From CAVZVW01 sp963778845 (lineage in GTDB: Bacteria > Actinomycetota > Actinomycetes > Actinomycetales > Kineosporiaceae): DNA of 64,000 nucleotides. A model generated the notes under the pieces. That model ran no database searches. It saw only the letters and a list, made by a program, of their open reading frames with translations, and was not told where the DNA came from. Made by a program: the position numbers and the translations under genes. Below, one piece after another: positions 7,545 through 15,606 of this stretch. The first letter of the stretch is position 1; every line of letters starts with the position of its first letter. The stretch is taken from the NCBI GenBank assembly GCA_963778845.1, contig CAVZVW010000005.1, positions 310,001 through 374,000 on the forward strand. Reading direction: 5' to 3'.

Positions 7545-8417
7545 TCAGCCGTTCGACGCGGGAGCGGCGTAGTGCCGGGTGAGCGCACCCTCAGCCCCGG
7601 TGACCGTCAGGTCGATGCTGCCGGGGGTGGGCCCGACCAGCCAGACCCCGGGCTGCTGCTCGTGCACGGGGCTCTCGTCCTGCGAGGGCGAGGGGCTGGA
7701 CGGCGACGGCCGGGGGGCCGGCGTCTTCTTGCCCGGGGTGCTCGTCGGCTTCGGGGAGGGCGTGGTGGCCGGGGCAGGCACGACCGGGGCCACGAAGGAC
7801 GGTGCGGTGCTGACGTCGGCGCTCACTCTTGCGGTGTCGGGGGCCAGCACGAGCAGGCCCTGCTGCGCCGGCGTGGCGGGGTCAGCGCCGTCGGCGGTGC
7901 TGAACTCGACGACCACGACGTCGCGCGTGTTGCCCGCGAGGTCCCAGCTCACCGGCGACATCTCCTCCGGGCGCGCGCCCGCCGGGCCCTCCATCACCAC
8001 GACCGACGGCGAGGCGAGCACGCCGAAGCGGTAGGCGACCCAGAGCACGGCCACGCGCTTCGTGCCGAGGTCTCCCGCCCAGACGGGGTGGACGAGCCCC
8101 GGGGTCGCCCGCCACACACCCACCCCGTTCTTCGTCGGCCGGGGGCCGGCGACGCGGTCCGCGACAGCCTGAAGCCACGCCGGGTCCGTCGCCAGCGGGC
8201 CGGCGACCGCCCGGGTGTCCAGGCCCAGGCCGACCGCTCGCGGGTCGACTGTGATCGCCGGTGCGGACACCGGGTAGGGCAGCAGCCGCACCTGCACAGC
8301 CAGGAGCAGCCCGACCGCCAGGACGAGCGCCGCCGCGAGCGCGTACTTCGCGCGCCGGCGCAGCTTGCTGGCCCAGCGGCCGCGGTCCCACGGGTTGGGC
8401 TCGGCGACCTGCGACAC
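7545..8417 (-). CDS. Membrane-anchored protein of unknown function
   Basis: I do not recognise the family. The 290-residue protein has a short basic cytoplasmic N-terminus (about 1-22), one membrane segment (about 24-43, AAALVLAVGLLLAV), an extracytoplasmic domain of roughly 150 residues, a Pro/Ser/Thr/Lys-rich linker (about 200-245), and a short C-terminal segment. The GTG at 8417 is preceded by GGAGAGGAGA, a strong ribosome-binding site, which decides the start over longer GTG candidates. It lies upstream of ilvD on the same strand but 71 nt away, and is divergent from the chelatase gene. A role at the cell surface is all the sequence supports. Confidence 0.7.
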   Translation of the reverse strand: MSQVAEPNPWDRGRWASKLRRRAKYALAAALVLAVGLLLAVQVRLLPYPVSAPAITVDPRAVGLGLDTRAVAGPLATDPAWLQAVADRVAGPRPTKNGVGVWRATPGLVHPVWAGDLGTKRVAVLWVAYRFGVLASPSVVVMEGPAGARPEEMSPVSWDLAGNTRDVVVVEFSTADGADPATPAQQGLLVLAPDTARVSADVSTAPSFVAPVVPAPATTPSPKPTSTPGKKTPAPRPSPSSPSPSQDESPVHEQQPGVWLVGPTPGSIDLTVTGAEGALTRHYAAPASNG

Positions 8418-8656
8418 GGGTCTCCTCTCCGGCGGGCGCGGCACGAGGGCCCTCGCCCTCGGCTGGAGCATCGTGCCAGGACCGACGGGCCCCGTGCACG
8501 CGTCCTGCCCCTCAGCTGGTCCCGGCGTTGCCGCCGGGTCCGCCACAGGCCCCGCAGGAGTCCGTCCCAACGGCGGCACCGGTCCGTCCCCGAGGCCGCA
8601 GGGGCCACCACCGCCGCCTCATGGGGGCCGCCCCCGAGGACTCCTCGGGCGAGCCG

Positions 8657-9508
8657 ATGGCGCGCCCGCTCTCGGGGCACGAGGCTGTGACGGTGGACGC
8701 GCCCAGCCAGCCGGCCCTCGTCGCCTGCGGGCACGGGACGCGTACCCCCGCCGGGCGGCGCGCCGTCGCCCAGATCAGGTTGGACGTCGCCGCCCTCCGC
8801 CCGGGGCTGGAGGTGGTCCCAGCCAGCCTCGACGTGCAGCGACCCTCTTTGCACGACGCCGTCAAGGACCTGCGTGCCCGGGGCCGCCACTGCGTCGTCG
8901 TCCCGCTGCTCCTCTCCGCCGGGTACCACCTCCACACCGACGTCCAGGCCGCGGTGACCGCGTCGGGCGGGCTGGCGCGTGCGGCGAGGGCGTTGGGGCC
9001 CGACGAGGGCCTTGTCGAGGTGCTCGCCGAGCGGCTGCGCGAGGCGGACGCGCTGCCTACAGATCGGGTGGTGCTGGCTGCGGCCGGCTCGACACGGGCG
9101 CGTGCCCTGGCCGACGTGCGGTCCACGGCCCTCGCGCTGTCGCGGCGCTGGGGAGCACCCGTGGCAGCGGGGTATCTGTCGGGGGCACGGCCTGGCCTGG
9201 CCGAGGCGGTGGCGAGGGTGCGCGCCGAGGCGCCGGGAGCCCGCGTCGCCGTTGCGGCCTACCTGCTCTCGCCGGGCCACTTCACCGACCGACTGGGAGC
9301 CGTCGGCGCGGACGTGGTCGCCGGGCCGCTCGCCCCGCACGCGGTGCTCGCCGACCTGGTCCTACGACGGTTCGACGTTGTCCTTCGACACTTCGACCTG
9401 GCCCGAGGGGCCTGGTCGCCCGACTCCCCCGCGGCGGTGGGGCCGGCCGGCCGGAGCCGGCCGGAGCCCCCGCAGCCGCCCGGCGTGCACCGGCCTGACC
9501 CGTGGTGA
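8657..9508 (+). CDS. CbiX-type sirohydrochlorin chelatase family protein
   Basis: Two tandem chelatase-like halves. The first carries the ACGHGTR motif and LLLSAGYHLHTDV, the second AAYLLSPGHFTDRL; these conserved histidines are metal and substrate ligands in CbiX/SirB enzymes that insert Co2+ or Fe2+ into sirohydrochlorin. At 283 residues it fits the actinobacterial long forms. The start is uncertain: ATG 8657 follows GGGCGAG, while ATG 8621 and GTG 8687 are alternatives. No other sirohaem or cobalamin gene is nearby, so which metal it inserts cannot be told. It converges with the MoaD-like gene with 7 nt between stops. Confidence 0.8.
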   Translation: MARPLSGHEAVTVDAPSQPALVACGHGTRTPAGRRAVAQIRLDVAALRPGLEVVPASLDVQRPSLHDAVKDLRARGRHCVVVPLLLSAGYHLHTDVQAAVTASGGLARAARALGPDEGLVEVLAERLREADALPTDRVVLAAAGSTRARALADVRSTALALSRRWGAPVAAGYLSGARPGLAEAVARVRAEAPGARVAVAAYLLSPGHFTDRLGAVGADVVAGPLAPHAVLADLVLRRFDVVLRHFDLARGAWSPDSPAAVGPAGRSRPEPPQPPGVHRPDPW

Positions 9509-9515
9509 GCCTCGC

Positions 9516-9866
9516 TCAGCCGCCGGCGACGCTGGGCAGGACGAGCACGACGTCCCCCGCGTGCACCGGGGTCGCGAGCCCCCCGGACCAGCGCACGTCG
9601 TCCTCGCCCACGAAGACGTTCACGTGTCGGCGCAGCGCCCCGGTCTCGTCGACCAGGCGCCGGCCCAGCAGCGGCCAGCGCTCGGAGACGGCCCGGACCA
9701 GCTCACCGACGGTGCTGACGTCGGCGGCGTCGACCCGCAGCACCCGCCGGCCGCCGGCGTCGTCCCCCACCGGGCCAGGCAGGCGCAGCTCGACCACCCC
9801 GACCACCCCGACCACACCGACCGCGACGCCGGGGTCGCCGGGGTCGCCGGGGTCACCGGTGCTCAC
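9516..9866 (-). CDS. MoaD/ThiS-like ubiquitin-fold protein
   Basis: A 116-residue beta-grasp protein with the MoaD-type RRHVNVFVGEDDVRW segment and a C-terminal LPSVAGG. In this family the terminal Gly-Gly is adenylated and thiocarboxylated, then donates sulfur (molybdopterin, thiamine, cysteine pathways) or is conjugated to proteins. The GTG start overlaps the stop of the propeller gene as GTGA, so the pair is translationally coupled. The N-terminus contains two adjacent low-complexity repeats, GDPGDPGDPG and VAVGVVGVVGVVE. No E1-like activating enzyme or molybdenum-cofactor gene is nearby; the acceptor pathway is unknown. Confidence 0.8.
   Translation of the reverse strand: MSTGDPGDPGDPGVAVGVVGVVGVVELRLPGPVGDDAGGRRVLRVDAADVSTVGELVRAVSERWPLLGRRLVDETGALRRHVNVFVGEDDVRWSGGLATPVHAGDVVLVLPSVAGG
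9792..9857. repeat. Two adjacent 9-bp tandem repeat tracts
   Basis: Three copies of gaccacccc (9792-9818, last copy one change) and three of ggggtcgcc (9831-9857, last copy one change). Both keep the reading frame and encode the repetitive N-terminus of the MoaD-like protein. Confidence 0.8.
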
Positions 9867-10972
9867 GGCACCACGGCCGCCCGCACCGACAACACGTCGG
9901 GCAGGTGCGAGGCCATCTGCGTCACCGAGTCGCCCTCGTCGACGCTGACGTACACGCACCCGTCCCTCGTGCCGAGCACGACCATCGCGGCGGTGCCCTC
10001 ACCGCGGTCGAGCACGCATGCGGCGTCGCGCAGCACGGTGGTCCACGTCCCGTCCGGTAGCCCGGCGCCGACCTCCTCCCAGCTGTGGCCTGCGTCCTGC
10101 GTACGGTGCAGCCGGAGCCGGCCACCGGGCGGCACGCGCCTGGCGTCGGCCTCCAGCGGCACCACCCAGGCCACTCCGGGGCTGCGGGGGTGGGCGAGCG
10201 CCACGAAGCCGAAGTCGCTCGGCAGCCCCTCGGCGATCGAGGTCCAGGTGCGCCCGGAGTCGTCGGAGCGGTAGACGCCGTGGTGGTTCTGGGCATAGAG
10301 GCGGCCGGTGCCGGAGGCGTCGACGGCGACCTTGTGAACGCACTGACCGAACTCGGGGTTGGGGTCGGGCATGAAGTACGCGGAGATCCCGGTGTTGCTC
10401 GGCGTCCAGGTCGCGCCCGCGTCGGCGGAGACGTAGACCCCGCCGGTGCTCATGGCCACCAGGACCCGCTCGTCGTCCTCGGCATCGGTGACCACCGTGT
10501 GCACGGCGGCCCCCCCGAAGCCGGGCGCCCAGGCCGGCCGGTGGGGGTGGTCCCACAGGCCGCGGTTGAGCTCGAAGGTCTCACCGGCGTCGACACTGCG
10601 CCACAAGGACGTGGGCTCGCACCCCGCCCACACCACACCCGAGCGCGCCGGGTCGGCCTGCAGCTGCCAGACCCGTTCCAGGGCCGCCCCCGTGTCCTCG
10701 GGGAACCGGACCGAGCCCTGCTCGGTCTCCTGCCAGGTGGCGCCGAGGTCGTCGGAGCGGGCGACCGTCGGGCCCCAGTGCTCGCTGCGCACGCCCACGA
10801 GCAGCCGGGGCGGGTCCCCCTGGGCCTGCGAGCCGGGCCGTTGCGTGAACCCGACGGCGGGGATCTCGCGCATGAGGAACTGCGGGCCACTCAGCTGCCA
10901 GCCGGCGCCGGGGTCGTCTGTTCGTGCGAGGAAGAGACCTTTGCGGGTTCCGATCGCGACCAGGATGGGCAT
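9863..10972 (-). CDS. Asp-box (BNR/sialidase-like) beta-propeller protein
   Basis: A 369-residue cytoplasmic-looking protein (no signal peptide) with at least six Asp-box motifs of the form S-x-D-x-G-x-T-W: SDDLGATW, SVDAGETF, SADAGATW, SDDSGRTW, TQDAGHSW and SVDEGDSV. This repeat folds as a propeller and is shared by sialidases, glycosidases and sortilin-like proteins. The automatic label exo-alpha-sialidase is not justified: I see no sialidase catalytic Arg triad or FRIP motif. The ATG at 10972 is chosen because the family-like start MPILVAIGTRKGLFLA follows. It is coupled by GTGA to the MoaD-like gene, suggesting a joint task. Confidence 0.8.
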   Translation of the reverse strand: MPILVAIGTRKGLFLARTDDPGAGWQLSGPQFLMREIPAVGFTQRPGSQAQGDPPRLLVGVRSEHWGPTVARSDDLGATWQETEQGSVRFPEDTGAALERVWQLQADPARSGVVWAGCEPTSLWRSVDAGETFELNRGLWDHPHRPAWAPGFGGAAVHTVVTDAEDDERVLVAMSTGGVYVSADAGATWTPSNTGISAYFMPDPNPEFGQCVHKVAVDASGTGRLYAQNHHGVYRSDDSGRTWTSIAEGLPSDFGFVALAHPRSPGVAWVVPLEADARRVPPGGRLRLHRTQDAGHSWEEVGAGLPDGTWTTVLRDAACVLDRGEGTAAMVVLGTRDGCVYVSVDEGDSVTQMASHLPDVLSVRAAVVP

Positions 10973-11061
10973 GGCGTCATCCAACCCCTGTCGCCGCCCG
11001 CCGTCACCTCGGAGCGCACTCCCACACCTCGCAGCGCTCCCTGTCGCGTCCGGAGGCGCCG

Positions 11062-11997
11062 TCAGGCGTCGTGGGCGAGGCCGGGCCCGGCCACCACGTT
11101 GCGCAGCACTCGCCCCGATGCCAGGCGCTCCAGCTGGTCCTTCAGCAGGAGACGGGCCCGGGGCGGGAACGCCGTCGTGTTCCCGCCCACGTGCGGGCTG
11201 ATCAGCACCCCGGGTGCCCGCCACAAGGGGTGCCCCGGCGGCAGCGGCTCCGGGTCGGTGACGTCGAGGGCGGCGGTCAGCCGCTCGCGCGCCAGCTCCG
11301 CCAGCAGCGCCTCGGTGACCACCACAGCACCGCGAGCGACGTTGACCAGCAGCGCACCGTCGGGCATCGCCGCCAGGAACGCCGCGTCCACCAGCCCCCT
11401 GGTGGCGTCGTTGAGCGGGCAGGCGAGGATCACGACGTCGTGGGTGGGCAGCAGCACGGGCAGCTGCGCGACCGAGTGCACCTGACCGTCGGCGTCGGTC
11501 CGCTCGCGACTGGCCACGCGGGTGAGCGAGACCTCGAACGGCGCCAGCCGCGTGGCGATGGCCCGCCCGACGCTCCCCGCCCCGACGATCAGCACCCTGC
11601 GGTCGGCCAGCGACCTGCGGGTGGCGCCGGCCCAGCGGCCGTCGACGGCGTCGCGGGCGGCTTCGCCGAGCCCCCGTAACGCCGCGATGGTGAGGCCGAC
11701 CGCGAGCTCGGCCGTGGAGGCATCGTGCACCCCTGTGGCGATGCACAGCGTGACCCCGGGCGGCAGGTTCTCGGGGATGCCCTCGTAGCCCGCGGTGAGG
11801 GTCTGGACGACGCGCAGCCCCACGACGTCGCGCAGACGCGACAGCCAGGGAGCCGGGTTCATGTACGGCAGCACCACCAGGTCGGCCGGTCCGGTGGGAG
11901 CCCCGGTCATGTCCCACACCCGCAGCCCGGCCGGAGCCGACCCGTCCGGCCACAGAGACATCCAGCGCTCGTCCGGCACCGTCGCGGTCACCCTCAC
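11062..11997 (-). CDS. D-isomer-specific 2-hydroxyacid dehydrogenase
   Basis: NAD(P)-dependent oxidoreductase of the phosphoglycerate/glyoxylate/hydroxypyruvate reductase family (311 residues, no ACT domain). Seen are GAGSVGRAIATRL (Rossmann), the Arg in NVARGAVV, the acidic residue in DVTDPEPLPPGHPLW and the catalytic His in SPHVGGN. The substrate cannot be assigned. The GTG start lies 10 nt beyond the gatB stop, so it belongs to the gat operon; the next gene follows after 89 nt. Confidence 0.88.
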   Translation of the reverse strand: MRVTATVPDERWMSLWPDGSAPAGLRVWDMTGAPTGPADLVVLPYMNPAPWLSRLRDVVGLRVVQTLTAGYEGIPENLPPGVTLCIATGVHDASTAELAVGLTIAALRGLGEAARDAVDGRWAGATRRSLADRRVLIVGAGSVGRAIATRLAPFEVSLTRVASRERTDADGQVHSVAQLPVLLPTHDVVILACPLNDATRGLVDAAFLAAMPDGALLVNVARGAVVVTEALLAELARERLTAALDVTDPEPLPPGHPLWRAPGVLISPHVGGNTTAFPPRARLLLKDQLERLASGRVLRNVVAGPGLAHDA

Positions 11998-12007
11998 ACG
12001 CGCCGCC

Positions 12008-13564
12008 TCAGTCCGAGCCGCTTCTCGGGTCAGCCGCCGGTGCCAGCCGGAGGAGGACCAGCTCCCTGACCTTGCCGGGGTCGGCCTGGCCGCGCATCTG
12101 CTTCATCACGATCCCGATGAGCGCCCCGGCGGCAGCCACCTTCCCGCTGCGGATCTTCTCGGCGATGTCGGGGTTGTCGGCGATGGCCACGTCCACCGCC
12201 TTCCCGAGGGCGTCGTCGTCGACGACGAGGGCGAGGCCGCGGGCCGCGACGACGGCTCCGGGGTCGCCCTCGCCCGCGAGGACGCCGTCCAGCACCTGGC
12301 GGGCCAGACCGTCGTTGAGCCGGCCGGAGTCGACGAGCGCGGCCAACGACGCGACCTGCGCCGGCGTGACCGGCAGGTCGGCGAGGTCGGCGCCGTCCGC
12401 GTTGGCCCGCCGCGCCAGCTCGCCGCTCCACCACTTGCGGGCAGCGGGCGGCGTGGCACCAGCGGCGACCGTGGCCTCGACCAGGTCGAGCGCCTGGGCG
12501 TTGACAAGGTCACGCATCTCCAGGTCCGTGAAGCCCCAGGCCTCCTGCAGTCGCCGGCGGCGCTGCTCGGGCGGCTCGGGCAGCGTCGAGCGAAGCCGCT
12601 CGACCCATGCGGCCTGGGGGGCTATCGGCACCAGGTCCGGCTCCGGGAAGTAGCGGTAGTCCTCCGCCTGCTCCTTGCTGCGCCCGGAGGTCGTGACCCC
12701 TGTTTCCTCGTGCCAGTGCCGGGTCTCCTGCACCACCCGGCCCCCGGCCTGGAGCAGCGCGGCCTGCCGGGTGACCTCGTATCGGACGGCGCGCTCGACG
12801 CTGCGCAGGGAGTTCACGTTCTTGGTCTCGCTCCGAGTGCCGTAGGGCACCCCGGCCTGGGCCCGCGGGTCGCCAGCCCGCGCGCGCAGGGAGAGGTTGA
12901 CGTCGCAGCGAAGCGACCCTTGCTCCATGCGGACGTCGGAGACCCCCAGCGCACGGAGGAGGCCGCGCAGGGCCGTGACGTAGGCACGCGCGACCTCCGG
13001 CGCGCGCACCCCGGCGCCCTCGATCGGCTTGGTGACGATCTCGATGAGCGGGATCCCCGCCCGGTTGTAGTCGACGAGGGAGTAGTCGGCGCCGTGGATG
13101 CGCCCCGTCGCACCGCCGCGGTGGGAGGACTTCCCCGTGTCCTCCTCCATGTGGGCACGCTCGATGCTCACGCGGAAGGTCGACCCGTCGTCGAGCTCGA
13201 CGTCGACATGGCCGTCGGTCGCGATCGGCTCGTCGTACTGGGAGGTCTGGAAGTTCTTCGGCATGTCCGGGTAGAAGTAGTTCTTGCGCGCGAACCGGCA
13301 CCACGGCGCGATCGTGCAGTGCAGCGCGAGGCCGATCCGCACCGCGGACTCCAGCGCCTTCTCGTTGAGCACCGGCAGCGCACCCGGAAGCCCGAGGCAC
13401 ACCGGGCACACCTGGCTGTTCGGCGGCGCCCCGAAGGTCGTGGAGCACCCGCAGAACATCTTCGTGACCGTGTTCAGCTCGACGTGCACCTCCAGGCCCA
13501 TGACCGGGTCGAAGGCGGCCAGCGCGACGTCGTAGGGCAGCACTGCCTCCAGCGTGCTCGTCAC
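12008..13564 (-). CDS. gatB: Asp-tRNA(Asn)/Glu-tRNA(Gln) amidotransferase subunit B
   Basis: tRNA-binding and kinase subunit of GatCAB, which amidates mischarged Glu-tRNA(Gln) or Asp-tRNA(Asn). Typical opening GLEVHVELNT, the Cys-rich zinc region with CGCSTTFG and CPVCLGLPG, then KNYFYPDMPKNFQ, and a C-terminal YqeY-like tail (about 420-518). The GTG start overlaps the gatA stop (GTGA). 518 residues, the usual size. Confidence 0.97.
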   Translation of the reverse strand: MTSTLEAVLPYDVALAAFDPVMGLEVHVELNTVTKMFCGCSTTFGAPPNSQVCPVCLGLPGALPVLNEKALESAVRIGLALHCTIAPWCRFARKNYFYPDMPKNFQTSQYDEPIATDGHVDVELDDGSTFRVSIERAHMEEDTGKSSHRGGATGRIHGADYSLVDYNRAGIPLIEIVTKPIEGAGVRAPEVARAYVTALRGLLRALGVSDVRMEQGSLRCDVNLSLRARAGDPRAQAGVPYGTRSETKNVNSLRSVERAVRYEVTRQAALLQAGGRVVQETRHWHEETGVTTSGRSKEQAEDYRYFPEPDLVPIAPQAAWVERLRSTLPEPPEQRRRRLQEAWGFTDLEMRDLVNAQALDLVEATVAAGATPPAARKWWSGELARRANADGADLADLPVTPAQVASLAALVDSGRLNDGLARQVLDGVLAGEGDPGAVVAARGLALVVDDDALGKAVDVAIADNPDIAEKIRSGKVAAAGALIGIVMKQMRGQADPGKVRELVLLRLAPAADPRSGSD

Positions 13565-15153
13565 CGCGCCACCTCCGAGGCGGTCTGGCCGCGTCGCGCG
13601 CCCGGCAGGTCGAGACGAGGGGCGAGGTCGAGCAAGGGCCCGCCCCACCTCGGCTGAAGCAGCCGCTCCAGCGCAGCCCCGACCCGGTAGAGCCGGTCGT
13701 CGGCGCGGGCCGGGGCGAGCACCTGGATGCCCGTCGGGAGCCCGTCCTCCGGCGCCAGCCCGCTCGGGACCGAGATGCCGGGCACCCCCGCGAGGTTGGC
13801 CGGGATCGTCGCGACGTCGTTGAGGTACATCGCCAGCGGGTCGTCGATCTTGTCCCCCAGCCGGAAGGCCGTGGTCGGGGCGGTCGGTGAGACGAGCACG
13901 TCGGCGACCTCGAACGCCGAGGCGAAGTCGCGCTGGATCAGCGTGCGCACCTTCTGAGCACTGCCGTAGTAGGCGTCGTAGTACCCCGACGAGAGCGCGT
14001 AGGTCCCCAGGATGATGCGCCGCTTGACCTCCTCGCCGAACCCGGCGGCTCGCGTCGCGGCCATCACCTGCTCGGCCGTCGGGTCGGCCACGCCGTCGGG
14101 CGCCACACGCAGCCCGTAGCGCATCGCGTCGAACTTGGCGAGGTTGCTGCTGGCCTCGCTCGGGAGGATGAGGTAATAGGCCGCCAACGCGGCGGTGAAG
14201 CTGGGGCAGGAGACCTCCACGACGCTGGCGCCGGCGTCGACGAGGGCCGCGACTGCCTCGTCGAAGCGGGCCCGCACACCCGCCTGGTACCCCTCGCCGC
14301 CGAGCTCGCGGACGACGCCGACCCGCAGCCCGGAGACGTCGCCCGCCAGCGCCGCGCTCACGACGTCCGGCACGACGTCGGTGAGGCTTGTGGAGTCCAG
14401 GGGGTCGTGCCCGGCCATCACCGCGTGGAGCAGGGCGGCGTCGAGCACCGTACGTGCACACGGACCTGCCTGGTCGAGGCTGCTCGCGAGGGCGACCAAC
14501 CCGTAGCGCGACACCGCACCATACGTCGGCTTGACACCGACCGTGCCGGTGACGGCGGCCGGCTGCCGGATCGAGCCGCCGGTGTCCGTGCCGGTGGCCA
14601 GCGGCGTCTCGAAGGCGGCCAGCGCCGCCGAGGAGCCACCCCCGGATCCACCCGGGATGCGCTCGAGGTCCCACGGGTTGCGGGTGGGCCCGTAGGCCGA
14701 GTGCTCGGTCGAGGAGCCCATGGCGAACTCGTCCATGTTCGTCTTGCCGAGCACGACCATGCGGGCCTGCCGAATCCGGCGCACGACGGTCGCGTCGTAG
14801 GGCGGCACCCACCCGCGCAGGATCCGGCTGCCGCACGTCGTCGGCAGCCCTGCGGTCGTCATCACGTCCTTGACCGCGATCGGGACGCCGGCCAGGGCGG
14901 GCAAGGTCAGCCCCGCGGCCCGGTCCCGGTCCACGTCCGCGGCCTGCGCGAGGGCGTGCTCGGCGGCGACGTGCAGGAAGGCGTGGACGCCGTCACCGTG
15001 CGCACGCCCGTCGGCGTCCCGCGTGCCGTCGACGGCGGCGATGCGGTCCAGGTGCGCCTGGGTCACCTCGACCGCGCTCACCTCGCGCCGGGCCAGGGCT
15101 GCCGCGAGGTCGGCGGCGGTGCTGCGGACGAGGCCCGCGTCGGCCGCCGTCAC
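13561..15153 (-). CDS. gatA: Asp-tRNA(Asn)/Glu-tRNA(Gln) amidotransferase subunit A
   Basis: Amidase-signature glutaminase subunit that releases ammonia for GatB. The Ser-cisSer-Lys triad is recognisable: Lys in PIAVKDVMTTAG, Ser in GGSGGGSSAALAAF and in GTDTGGSIRQPAA. The GTG at 15153 overlaps the gatC stop as GTGA, which fixes the start against a much longer open frame upstream. 530 residues; the family is usually 480-500, with the excess mainly in surface loops. Confidence 0.97.
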   Translation of the reverse strand: MTAADAGLVRSTAADLAAALARREVSAVEVTQAHLDRIAAVDGTRDADGRAHGDGVHAFLHVAAEHALAQAADVDRDRAAGLTLPALAGVPIAVKDVMTTAGLPTTCGSRILRGWVPPYDATVVRRIRQARMVVLGKTNMDEFAMGSSTEHSAYGPTRNPWDLERIPGGSGGGSSAALAAFETPLATGTDTGGSIRQPAAVTGTVGVKPTYGAVSRYGLVALASSLDQAGPCARTVLDAALLHAVMAGHDPLDSTSLTDVVPDVVSAALAGDVSGLRVGVVRELGGEGYQAGVRARFDEAVAALVDAGASVVEVSCPSFTAALAAYYLILPSEASSNLAKFDAMRYGLRVAPDGVADPTAEQVMAATRAAGFGEEVKRRIILGTYALSSGYYDAYYGSAQKVRTLIQRDFASAFEVADVLVSPTAPTTAFRLGDKIDDPLAMYLNDVATIPANLAGVPGISVPSGLAPEDGLPTGIQVLAPARADDRLYRVGAALERLLQPRWGGPLLDLAPRLDLPGARRGQTASEVAR

Positions 15154-15446
15154 TCCTCCTCCAGGATGCGTGGCACCCGGAACCGCTGCTCCTCCACTGC
15201 CGGTGCACCCCGCAGGGCCGCGTCGGCGGACAGGCCCTCCCGCAGCGTGTCGGGACGTGTGACGTTGGTCAGCGGCATCGGGTGCGACGTCGCCGGCACG
15301 TCGGCGCCGGCGGCCTGCGACACGGTCGCCACCGCCTCCAGGATCACGGCGAGCTGGTCGGCGAGGCGGTCCAGCTCCGGGGCCGATACGTCGATGCGGG
15401 CGAGCATCGCGAGGTGGGCGACCTCCTCGCGAGAGATGGCGGACAT
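15150..15446 (-). CDS. gatC: Asp-tRNA(Asn)/Glu-tRNA(Gln) amidotransferase subunit C
   Basis: Small subunit (98 residues) that stabilises GatA-GatB. Characteristic start MSAISREEVAHLAMLARI and the C-terminal FRVPRILEEE. The ATG has AGGGAG 9 nt upstream. First gene of the gatCAB operon; all three genes are joined by GTGA overlaps, which would keep subunits in balance. Confidence 0.96.
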   Translation of the reverse strand: MSAISREEVAHLAMLARIDVSAPELDRLADQLAVILEAVATVSQAAGADVPATSHPMPLTNVTRPDTLREGLSADAALRGAPAVEEQRFRVPRILEEE

Positions 15447-15507
15447 GCATGCTCCCTGTGGCGGAGGTGACCGGCCCGGCTGTCGGCAAGGCTGATGAGC
15501 AGGCACG

Positions 15508-15513
15508 AGTCTA
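15508..15513 (-). promoter_or_regulatory. Putative gat operon -10 box
   Basis: TAGACT on the minus strand about 62 nt before the gatC ATG, leaving a leader of roughly 55 nt with a ribosome-binding site. Confidence 0.5.
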
Positions 15514-15606
15514 GGCCGCAGCCGAGCGGGGGAACGGCGCCGGGCGATCGGGTGAGGCACACGGCGAAGGCAGCAGCCCGGACGCGGACGAGCCGATACC
15601 ACCACG

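Noticed and set aside
9863..10972. Exo-alpha-sialidase
   Set aside because: Asp-box repeats alone do not make a sialidase; the catalytic Arg triad, FRIP motif and signal peptide were not seen.
12008..14836. A single 942-residue protein covering gatB plus an upstream extension
   Set aside because: The extension is an out-of-frame reading of gatA; the GTGA overlap and the GLEVHVELNT start place gatB at 13564.
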